Below are positions 1-4,984 of a stretch of 6,407 nt of DNA, one piece after another. Under the pieces are notes generated by a model. The model worked only from the letters and a program-made list of their open reading frames with translations, was not told where the DNA came from and did no database searches. The number at the start of each line of letters is the position of its first letter. The stretch's first letter is position 1. Source of the stretch: JBQCEE01 sp051960575 (GTDB lineage Bacteria; Actinomycetota; Actinomycetes; Mycobacteriales; Jatrophihabitantaceae); contig NZ_JBQCEE010000308.1 of the NCBI RefSeq assembly GCF_051960575.1, positions 1 through 6,407 of the forward strand, read 5' to 3'. The position numbers were made by a program, and so were the translations under genes.

Positions 1-1
1 C

Positions 2-127
2 GCGCTGCTCGCGCTGGTGCGTGGCCGCGGCACCTCGGCGACGCAGCAGCGCCAGGTGCTCACCCGCACCGGCGACGTCGTCGCCGTCGCCCGTCACGCC
101 GCCGCGCAGACCGTCGCCACGCTGTAG
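2..127 (+). CDS. C-terminal end of a possible carboxylate-amine ligase (GCS2/YbdK family), cut by window start
   Basis: Only the last 41 codons are present, ending at TAG 125-127; the gene enters from beyond the left edge. The readable tail contains RGRGTSATQQRQVL followed by TRTGDVVAVARHAAAQTVA. A Gly-rich turn, then an xxRQ helix, then a residue stretch like TGDLxAVV resembles what I recall of the tail of YbdK-type carboxylate-amine ligases (glutamate-cysteine ligase family 2), which join a carboxylate to an amine using ATP. That match is from memory and from a short, low-information tail, so it is tentative. The reading frame keeps the G/C-rich third positions of a real gene. Its stop is one base away from the stop of the convergent gene on the other strand, so no terminator fits between them. 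Confidence 0.45.
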   Translation, partial: ALLALVRGRGTSATQQRQVLTRTGDVVAVARHAAAQTVATL

Positions 128-128
128 G

Positions 129-428
129 TCACGGCTCGTCCGGGAACCAGGCCGCCTGCGCGACGTCGACGATGCCGCGACGCAGCGCGGTGCCCTCGGC
201 GAACCAGTGCTCCTGCGCGGCGGCCATGAGGTGCGCGGGCAGGGTGCCGTTCGCGCGCACGACCCGCCACCACGTCACCGCCTCGCCGTCGCGGGCCATC
301 ACGCCGCCCACGCCGCGGGGCCCGCCGCGACCGAGGTACTCGGCGATCGCCCCGTAGGTCATCACCCGCCCCGGCGGGATGCGGTCGACGACCGCGAGCA
401 CGTCGGCGTGGAACTCGTCGTTCACCAC
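129..428 (-). CDS. alkyltransferase-like protein (MGMT family, no acceptor cysteine)
   Basis: This 99-residue protein matches the C-terminal DNA-binding domain of O6-alkylguanine-DNA alkyltransferases. From the N-terminus it has IPPGRVMTYGAIAEYLG (residues 17-33, including the TYG tyrosine Y25 that helps flip the base) and then PRGVGGVMAR (37-46), the winged-helix segment carrying the arginine finger (R38). The active site, normally P-C-H-R-V, reads T-W-W-R-V (52-56), so W53 occupies the cysteine position. That is the signature of alkyltransferase-like (ATL) proteins, which bind O6-alkylguanine and hand the lesion to nucleotide excision repair without repairing it themselves. The length is typical of stand-alone ATLs. 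The start is GTG at 428-426; a second GTG follows directly and is possible. No Shine-Dalgarno is visible. The gene begins 24 bases after the M20 peptidase stop on the same strand, so co-transcription is likely. Confidence 0.9.
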   Translation of the reverse strand: MVNDEFHADVLAVVDRIPPGRVMTYGAIAEYLGRGGPRGVGGVMARDGEAVTWWRVVRANGTLPAHLMAAAQEHWFAEGTALRRGIVDVAQAAWFPDEP

Positions 429-434
429 GGCGGC

Positions 435-440
435 ATCGTC
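435..440 (-). promoter_or_regulatory. possible leaderless -10 element for the ATL gene
   Basis: GACGAT on the minus strand ends exactly six bases before the GTG start at 428, with A at -11 and T at -7 if transcription starts at the start codon. The gene has no Shine-Dalgarno. The hexamer lacks the usual leading T and no convincing -35 is seen in the end of the upstream peptidase gene. The case therefore rests mostly on the same spacing recurring at three other starts in this window. Confidence 0.2.
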
Positions 441-452
441 GCAGCCGCGCCG

Positions 453-1841
453 TCAGCGCAGCGCCCGGGCCAGGCGCGGCCAGCACAGCGCGAGCGTCGT
501 GGCGCCCTTGCGCAGCACGTCGAGGTCGACGCTCTCGTCCGGGCCGTGCCAGTGGTCGTCGGGCAGGCCGGTGCCGAAGAAGACGATCGGCGCACCGAGC
601 CGCTCGTGCAGCAGGGCGCCGGGCCCCGAGCCCGCGTTGCGCATGCGTCCGGGTTCGGCGCCCCAGGCCTCGCCCATCGCCTCGGTCAGCACCGCGAGCG
701 CCGGATGGTCCTCGGGCGTCACGTACGGCGGTTGGTTGATCGTCTCCATGACCGTGACGTCGGCGGTGAACCCGTCCGGCAGCCGGTCGACGACCCAGGC
801 GCGCACCAGTTCCGTGATCTTCGCCGGGTCCTGGTCGGGCACGAGGCCGAACTGCAGTTCGCCGAGTGCCCGCGCCGCGATCGTGCCCCGCGTCGGCGGC
901 GCCGGGTCGCCGCTCGCCAGCGCCCCGACCTCGACCGCCGGACGCAGGTACAACCGCTCGCCGATCGAGCGGCCCGACTCGCCGACGGCGGCACGGGTGC
1001 GGGTGCGCCGCAACCAGTCGTCCTCGTCGGCGGTGAGCCGGGCGACGGCGCCCCGCTCGGCGTCGGAGGCCTCACGCACCTCGTCGTAGAAGCCGGGCAT
1101 GGCCACCCGCCCGTCGTCGTCGTGCACCTGCGCGAGCAGCCGCACGAGCGCCGTCGCAGGGTTCGGCGCGACGCCCGAGACGGCCCCGGCGTGGATGTCG
1201 CGCTCGGGGCCGCGCACCTCGACCTGCGCCTTCATCATCCCGCGGTTGCCGGTGACGACGGCCGGCTGCTCCGCCGACCACGTCATCGTGTCGCTGACCA
1301 TGACCAGATCGGCGGCCAACCGCTCGACGTGCGCGTCGAGCAGGTCGGCGAAGTGCGCCGAGCCCGCCTCCTCCTCCCCCTCGACCAACAGCATCAGGTG
1401 CACCGGCGGGGCGTCGGCGCCGGACGCGAGCAGCGCCCGCAGAGCGAACAGGTGGGCGAGCACCTGACCCTTCGCGTCCGAGGTGCCGCGGCCGAACAGC
1501 CGCCGGCCGCGGCGCAGCGGTTCGAACGGCGGGCACACCTCCCACTCGTCGTCCTGGGCCATCCGCACGTCGTGGTGGCTGTAGACGAGCACGCGCGGGC
1601 CGTCGGCCGGCCACTCGGCGAAGACGGCGGGGAACCCGTCGGCGTCCCACACCTCGACGGTCGGGAAGCCGACGTCGCGGCACTCGGCGGCGAGCCAGTT
1701 CGCCGACCGGGTCAGTGCCGCCTCACGTCCCGCCTCGCCGGCCACCGACGGGATGCGGCACCACTCGGTCAACCGGTCGACCAGTTCGGCCTCGTGCTCG
1801 CGCAGCCAGGCCCCGTGGTTCGGGGCGTCCGGCGTCGTCAT
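453..1841 (-). CDS. M20-family metallopeptidase (dipeptidase)
   Basis: This 462-residue protein is a full-length M20 dizinc peptidase, close to the 450-470 residues usual for the dipeptidase branch (carnosinase/ArgE/DapE superfamily). Family metal and catalytic residues are visible in order: SHHDV (H89 ligand, D91), GRGTSDAKG (D122, bridging Asp), EGEEEAGS (E157 catalytic base, E158 ligand), VSDT (D184 ligand), DIHAG (H217, lid-domain His acting across the dimer) and HWHGPDE (H432 ligand). The lid/dimerisation domain spans roughly residues 200-330. No signal peptide is seen, so it is probably cytoplasmic and cleaves di- or small peptides; the substrate is not readable. The ATG at 1841-1839 overlaps the TGA of the upstream methyltransferase as ATGA, which fixes the start and implies translational coupling. 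The frame stays open further upstream, but that part lies antiphase to the methyltransferase and reads as Arg/Pro-rich shadow. Confidence 0.93.
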   Translation of the reverse strand: MTTPDAPNHGAWLREHEAELVDRLTEWCRIPSVAGEAGREAALTRSANWLAAECRDVGFPTVEVWDADGFPAVFAEWPADGPRVLVYSHHDVRMAQDDEWEVCPPFEPLRRGRRLFGRGTSDAKGQVLAHLFALRALLASGADAPPVHLMLLVEGEEEAGSAHFADLLDAHVERLAADLVMVSDTMTWSAEQPAVVTGNRGMMKAQVEVRGPERDIHAGAVSGVAPNPATALVRLLAQVHDDDGRVAMPGFYDEVREASDAERGAVARLTADEDDWLRRTRTRAAVGESGRSIGERLYLRPAVEVGALASGDPAPPTRGTIAARALGELQFGLVPDQDPAKITELVRAWVVDRLPDGFTADVTVMETINQPPYVTPEDHPALAVLTEAMGEAWGAEPGRMRNAGSGPGALLHERLGAPIVFFGTGLPDDHWHGPDESVDLDVLRKGATTLALCWPRLARALR

Positions 1842-2467
1842 GCCCGGTGCAGGGCGACGACCGCCCGTGCTGCGTCGTGTGAGCGCACCTCGCCGGCGCG
1901 CAGGCCCAGCGGTGCGGCGCGCGCGTCGAGGCGGTCGGCCTGCCGCGCCCCGGCGACCTGCAGCAGCAGCACGCCGCCGGGCAGCAGGTGATCGGCCGCC
2001 GCGGCGAGGCAGAGGTCGATCACGGCGAGGCCGTCCGGGCCGCCGTCGATCGCGGTGACCGGGTCGTCGGGCCACCGGGTGATCTCGTCCGTGGGCAGGT
2101 ACGGCGGGTCGGCGATCACGAGCGGGAAGCGTTCGTCCGGGTGCAGGGCCGTCTCGAGCCGCGCGACGCGCAATTCGGTACGCGACGCCCACCCGGCAGC
2201 CGCGGCGTTCACCGCGGCGTAGCCGCCGGCGGTCGGGTCGGCCTCCACCTGCACCAGGTCGCGGTCGGCGAGCACGGCGGCCGCCAGGCCGATGTGGCCT
2301 GCCCCCGCACAGAGTTCGAGCAGCGGGCCCGCAGGCATGGTGCGGGCGAGCTCGGCGGCCCACTCGCTCTGCAGCAGCGTCCAGGGGCGGGGCTCGAGCA
2401 CACGGGCGTCCCACTCGATGTCGAGCGGACCGAAGCGGCAGGTGCGGGCGGGGGTCAGTGCGGTCAC
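1838..2467 (-). CDS. HemK/PrmC-like class I SAM-dependent methyltransferase, short form
   Basis: This is a 209-residue Rossmann-fold methyltransferase. Motif I is LLELCAGAGHIGL (residues 49-61), the acidic ribose-binding residue is E75 in VQVEAD, and motif IV is ADPPYLP (119-125) with the catalytic DPPY. The following WPDDPVTAIDGGPDGL (132-147) closely resembles the segment after NPPY in PrmC and HemK2/Mtq2, glutamine methyltransferases of release factors. The N-terminal substrate domain of bacterial PrmC (about 80 residues) is absent, so it resembles the short HemK2/Mtq2 type or a stand-alone MTS domain. The substrate may be a protein glutamine or a small molecule; D in place of N in the motif leaves this open. 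I chose GTG 2467-2465 because AAGAGGA lies just upstream and the protein then begins at the conserved fold. An ATG at 2623 would add 52 Arg-rich residues and run over the start of the divergent gene. It leads the minus-strand cluster and overlaps the peptidase by ATGA. Confidence 0.85.
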   Translation of the reverse strand: MTALTPARTCRFGPLDIEWDARVLEPRPWTLLQSEWAAELARTMPAGPLLELCAGAGHIGLAAAVLADRDLVQVEADPTAGGYAAVNAAAAGWASRTELRVARLETALHPDERFPLVIADPPYLPTDEITRWPDDPVTAIDGGPDGLAVIDLCLAAAADHLLPGGVLLLQVAGARQADRLDARAAPLGLRAGEVRSHDAARAVVALHRA

Positions 2468-2472
2468 GACCG

Positions 2473-2479
2473 TCCTCTT
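2473..2479 (-). promoter_or_regulatory. Shine-Dalgarno of the methyltransferase
   Basis: The minus strand reads AAGAGGA here, with five bases between AGGA and the GTG at 2467. It decides the start against the far-upstream ATG at 2623. Confidence 0.6.
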
Positions 2480-2593
2480 CCCGGTACGGCGGGTTTCCAC
2501 TCCGTGTGAACGGGGTATTTCGCGCAGTGTGCCGATCAAGCCGATCGGCGCGACTTCGCACCGCCGCGATCCGTCGGTGCGCCGACGCAACCG

Positions 2594-2600
2594 GCGAGGA
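2594..2600 (+). promoter_or_regulatory. Shine-Dalgarno of the diiron oxidase
   Basis: GCGAGGA lies four bases before ATG 2605. It supports this start over upstream in-frame starts whose extra residues are Arg-rich and unlike the family. Confidence 0.6.
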
Positions 2601-2604
2601 CGAC

Positions 2605-3621
2605 ATGTTGCTGCCCGAACCACGGGGACCGCTCTCGCGTGCCCTCATCGACGCGCTCGGTGCCGACGACCCGTCGCTGCTGCCGCTGCCCGAGGACATC
2701 GGTGACATCGCCGACGCGCTCGCCGACGACGACCTGCAGCTCGCGCTCTGGACCTGCTACGAGCTGCACTACCGCGGCTTCGACGAGGTCGACGACCTGT
2801 GGGAGTGGCAGCCCGACCTCATCGCCCTTCGCCTCGGCCTCGAGGGTGAGGTGCTTGCCGCACTGCACCGCGAGGTGCGGGTGCCGTCGAGCGACCGGCC
2901 GGTGGCCGAGCGGCTGCGTGCGCTGGTCGACGGCGACGACGGCCCGAGCCTGTCGCGGTTCGTGCAGACCCGCGCGACGGCCGACCAGTTCGCCGAGTTC
3001 GTGGTGCACCGCTCGCTGTATCAGCTCAAGGAGGCCGACCCGCACACGTGGGCGATCCCCCGGCTGTCCGGGCGGGCGAAGGCGGCGCTCGTCGAGATCC
3101 AGGTGGACGAGTACGGCAACGGGCAGCTGCACCGCATGCACAGCGAGCTGTTCCGCACGCTGCTGCGCGAGCTCGACCTCAGCGACGAGTACGCCGCGTA
3201 CGTCGACGCGGTGCCCGGCATCACCCTGGCGATCAGCAACGTCATGTCTCTGTTCGGGCTGCGCCGTGACCTGCGCGGCGCGATCGTCGGCCACCTCGCC
3301 GCCTACGAGATGACCTCGTCGACGCCGTGCCGTCGCTACGCCAAGGGACTGCGCCGGCTCGGCGGGTCGGACGCCGCGTGCGCCTTCTACGACGAGCACG
3401 TCACCGCCGACGCGCTGCACGAGCAGCTGGCCATGCACGACCTCTGCGGCGGCCTGGCCGAGGCAGAGCCCGACCTTGCCGAGGACATCGTCTTCGGTGC
3501 GGCGGCGTGCCTGCACGTCGACAACCGCTTCGCCGCGTACGTCCTGGGCCGCTGGGACGACCGCACGACCTCGCTGCGCGCCCCCGTGCGTCCCGCCCCG
3601 CGCCTCGCCCACGTCTCGTGA
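2605..3621 (+). CDS. iron-containing redox enzyme family protein (heme-oxygenase-like diiron oxidase/oxygenase, HDO)
   Basis: This 338-residue, mostly alpha-helical protein has the hallmarks of the HDO superfamily (Haem_oxygenas_2-like), whose characterised members include UndA, CADD, SznF and BesC. They bind two irons and use O2 to oxidise, cleave or N-oxygenate amino or fatty acids. Helix 1 carries YELHYRGF (E53, H55). The middle has E143 in KEADPH and then EIQVDEYGNGQLHRMHSELF (164-183), with E164, D168/E169 and H176 as candidate ligands. The C-terminal helix carries H265, D269 and H272 in DEHVTADALHEQ; this H-x3-D-x2-H spacing matches CADD and SznF. Exact assignment of the first-half ligands is uncertain. 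The last 17 or so residues (Arg/Pro-rich) look disordered. No signal peptide or membrane segment is seen. It is divergent from a methyltransferase gene and convergent with a CDGSH gene; its stop codon lies inside a long hairpin. The substrate is unknown. Confidence 0.85.
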   Translation: MLLPEPRGPLSRALIDALGADDPSLLPLPEDIGDIADALADDDLQLALWTCYELHYRGFDEVDDLWEWQPDLIALRLGLEGEVLAALHREVRVPSSDRPVAERLRALVDGDDGPSLSRFVQTRATADQFAEFVVHRSLYQLKEADPHTWAIPRLSGRAKAALVEIQVDEYGNGQLHRMHSELFRTLLRELDLSDEYAAYVDAVPGITLAISNVMSLFGLRRDLRGAIVGHLAAYEMTSSTPCRRYAKGLRRLGGSDAACAFYDEHVTADALHEQLAMHDLCGGLAEAEPDLAEDIVFGAAACLHVDNRFAAYVLGRWDDRTTSLRAPVRPAPRLAHVS

Positions 3622-3677
3622 CGGATCTCGAATCCGCTGACATTTCCGTCGCGGGATCGGAGATCCGTCACGAGATG
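3612..3677. terminator. long stem-loop between convergent genes, probable bidirectional terminator
   Basis: A perfect 16-base inverted repeat, TCTCGTGACGGATCTC (3614-3629) and its complement (3660-3675), extends outward by one G-T and one C-G pair. It continues inward after two mismatches with four pairs (3632-3635 with 3654-3657) and later three more (3639-3641 with 3648-3650), closing on the loop ATTTCC. The left arm includes the TGA stop (3619-3621) of the diiron oxidase. There is no clear U-tract, as is common for high-GC actinobacterial terminators. It lies between the ends of two convergent genes and could stop transcription from both sides. Confidence 0.7.
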
Positions 3678-3701
3678 CCGCCGCCGGCATCGGAACCGAC
3701 C

Positions 3702-3914
3702 TCAGGGGCGGGCGGGGCCCAGGGACGACCCGTTGCGGTGGCTGCCGTCGCAGATCGGCTTGAGCGCCGAGCGGCCGCAGCGGCACAGGGCCAGCGTGCG
3801 CCCCGTCTCGAGCACGGTGCCGTCGACGTCGCGCAGTTCGACGTCGCCACGCAGCACCAGCGGGCCGTCCGGGTAGACGGTCACGGTGGCGGCGGGCTCG
3901 CGCGAACTGGTCAC
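3702..3914 (-). CDS. CDGSH iron-sulfur domain protein
   Basis: This 70-residue single-domain protein has the CDGSH signature CRCGRSALKPICDGSH (residues 44-59). C44, C46, C55 and H59 are the three-Cys/one-His ligands of a 2Fe-2S cluster, used in electron transfer or cluster transfer. A short beta-rich region (VTVYPDGPLVLRGDVELRD, 11-29) precedes it, as in bacterial cytoplasmic CDGSH proteins; there is no membrane anchor as in eukaryotic mitoNEET. The start GTG 3914-3912 gives a compact domain; the frame stays open to GTG/ATG-type codons near 4010, but that extension lacks family character and overlaps the YihY start. No Shine-Dalgarno is seen, and promoter-like elements upstream suggest a leaderless mRNA. 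The gene converges on the diiron oxidase with 80 bases between stops. CDGSH proteins are a plausible redox partner for that enzyme, but this is inference. Confidence 0.9.
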   Translation of the reverse strand: MTSSREPAATVTVYPDGPLVLRGDVELRDVDGTVLETGRTLALCRCGRSALKPICDGSHRNGSSLGPARP

Positions 3915-3948
3915 ACGCCGATCGCTACCCGCGTCCGGACGGTGTGAA
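3915..3948 (-). promoter_or_regulatory. possible leaderless promoter of the CDGSH gene
   Basis: On the minus strand TTCACA (3948-3943) and TAGCGAT (3927-3921) sit at about -34 and -13 to -7 when the GTG at 3914 is taken as the first transcribed base. There is no Shine-Dalgarno. Spacer length is 15-16 bases, slightly short. Confidence 0.35.
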
Positions 3949-3990
3949 ACGGGAAGGCTGCTGTCGACACGCCCGAACACCGAGGCCGCC

Positions 3991-3995
3991 GGAGG
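3991..3995 (+). promoter_or_regulatory. Shine-Dalgarno of the YihY-family gene
   Basis: GGAGG lies four bases before ATG 4000. It is the strongest ribosome-binding site in the window, and it fixes this start against the longer in-frame reading from 3886. Confidence 0.7.
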
Positions 3996-3999
3996 CACC

Positions 4000-4959
4000 A
4001 TGTCGCTCACCGAGCGGCTCGACCACTACCAGCGCAGGCACCCGCGTGCGGGCCTGCCGATCGCGGTGGTCTACAAGTTCGTCGACGACCAGGGCAACTA
4101 CCTCGCGGCGCTCATCACCTTCTACGCGTTCCTGTCGCTGTTCCCGCTGTTGCTGCTGACCAGCACGATCCTCAACTTCACCCTCGAGGGCAACCCAGGG
4201 CTGCGGCACGACCTGCTCGACTCCGCGCTCGGCCAGTTCCCCGTCGTCGGTGCGCAGCTGGCCGACCCGAAGAGCGTCTCGGGCAGCGGGCTCGGGCTGG
4301 TCATCGGCATCCTCGGCACGCTGTACGGCGGCCTCGGCGTCGCGCAGGCCGCGCAGAACGCGATGAACACCGTCTGGCGCGTGCCACGCAACAGCCGGCC
4401 GAACCCCTTCGCGGCTCGGGCGCGCAGCCTGCTGCTGCTCGCGGTCGTGGGGCTGTCGGTGATCGCCACGACCGGGCTGGCCGCGCTCGGCAGCCAGGTC
4501 GACGGCTTCGGTGCGTGGGCGCGCATCGGCATCGGTGTCGGCACGTTCGTCATCAACGCGAGCGTCTTCACCCTCGCCTTCCGCATCGCGACGGCCAAGG
4601 ACGTGTCGGTGCGCGAGACCGTGCCGGGCGCGATCGGCGCCGCCGCGATCTGGCAGGTGCTGCAGTACGTCGGCGCGTTCTACGTCGGCCACGCCATCCG
4701 CGGCGCGAGTGAGATCAACGGCGTGTTCGCCGTCGTGCTCGGGCTCATCGCCTGGCTCTACCTCGAGTCGCTCATCGTCGTGCTCGCCGTCGAGCTCAAC
4801 TCGGTGCGCGCGCTGAGGCTGTACCCGCGCGCGCTGCTCACCCCGTTCACCGACGACGTCGACCTCACCCCGGCCGACCGCATCAGCTACGCCGAACAGG
4901 CGAAGGCCCAGCGGGCCAAGGGTTTCCAACAGATCGACGTAGAGTTCCACGACCGTTGA
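4000..4959 (+). CDS. YihY/virulence factor BrkB family integral membrane protein
   Basis: This 319-residue protein has the six-helix pattern of the YihY/BrkB family (once misnamed RNase BN). Hydrophobic segments lie at about residues 36-59 (after GNYLAALITFYAFLSLFPL, the family's conserved first helix), 97-115, 142-163, 173-196, 207-230 and 240-268 (INGVFAVVLGLIAWLYLES, also conserved). NAMNTVWRVPR (120-130) is a typical inter-helix loop. The C-terminal 50 residues are charged and presumably cytoplasmic. Length is usual for the family. Its molecular role is unsettled; transport or envelope functions have been proposed for relatives. Divergent from the CDGSH gene across 85 bases and followed after 25 bases by the SDR gene on the same strand, with which it may be co-transcribed. 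Confidence 0.92.
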   Translation: MSLTERLDHYQRRHPRAGLPIAVVYKFVDDQGNYLAALITFYAFLSLFPLLLLTSTILNFTLEGNPGLRHDLLDSALGQFPVVGAQLADPKSVSGSGLGLVIGILGTLYGGLGVAQAAQNAMNTVWRVPRNSRPNPFAARARSLLLLAVVGLSVIATTGLAALGSQVDGFGAWARIGIGVGTFVINASVFTLAFRIATAKDVSVRETVPGAIGAAAIWQVLQYVGAFYVGHAIRGASEINGVFAVVLGLIAWLYLESLIVVLAVELNSVRALRLYPRALLTPFTDDVDLTPADRISYAEQAKAQRAKGFQQIDVEFHDR

Positions 4960-4972
4960 GACACGTGCCTGG

Positions 4973-4978
4973 CATCAT
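4973..4978 (+). promoter_or_regulatory. possible leaderless -10 element for the SDR gene
   Basis: CATCAT ends six bases before GTG 4985, putting A at -11 and T at -7 for a transcript starting at the start codon. No Shine-Dalgarno is visible in the 25-base gap. A usable -35 is not evident: TTGAGA at 4956-4961 is too close. Confidence 0.25.
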
Positions 4979-4984
4979 GCGCGG

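Larger units (their letters stand above)
2468..2604. promoter_or_regulatory. divergent intergenic region, methyltransferase / diiron oxidase
   Basis: These 137 bases lie between two divergent starts and must hold promoters for both. On the minus strand, TTCACA (2510-2505) and TACCGG (2486-2481), 18 bases apart, are a weak promoter candidate for the methyltransferase. On the plus strand, TTTCCA (2494-2499) and TATTTC (2516-2521), 16 bases apart, are a weak candidate for the oxidase, implying a leader of roughly 75 bases. GCCGATC occurs twice (2531-2537, 2540-2546), the second copy within the palindrome GCCGATCGGC (2540-2549), a possible operator. I see no credible small gene on either strand. 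Confidence 0.35.

Noticed and set aside
1366..1385. Cytosine/thymine-rich run resembling a short repeat
   Set aside because: It encodes the conserved EGEEEAGS motif of the M20 peptidase; repeated GAG codons explain it.
21..1991. 656-codon open frame on the plus strand
   Set aside because: It lies antisense to the ATL, peptidase and methyltransferase genes, all of which have clear motifs. Its product is Arg/Ala/Gly/His/Pro-rich without a recognisable domain, as expected for a shadow frame in high-GC DNA.
2468..2623. Longer methyltransferase from ATG 2623
   Set aside because: It would add 52 Arg-rich residues, overlap the divergent oxidase start and ignore the Shine-Dalgarno before GTG 2467.
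1842..2708. N-terminal extension of the M20 peptidase by 289 codons
   Set aside because: It overlaps the methyltransferase in another frame, is Arg/Pro-rich, and the ATGA start fits the family length.
2536..3786. 416-codon open frame on the minus strand
   Set aside because: Antisense to the diiron oxidase, whose metal-binding helices and ribosome-binding site are clear; the product is low-complexity Val/Arg/Gln-rich and runs through the hairpin.
3911..3947. TCACAC-N25-GTGTGA inverted repeat as an operator
   Set aside because: Only six-base arms with a long spacer; the left arm coincides with the CDGSH start codon, so chance is a sufficient explanation.
3915..4010. 32-residue extension of the CDGSH protein
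   Set aside because: No family similarity; it crosses the YihY Shine-Dalgarno and start, and the region has promoter-like elements for a start at 3914.
3925..4950. 341-codon open frame on the minus strand
   Set aside because: Antisense to the YihY-family gene; highly charged (Asp/Glu/Arg/His) with no hydrophobic core, the mirror of membrane-protein codons.
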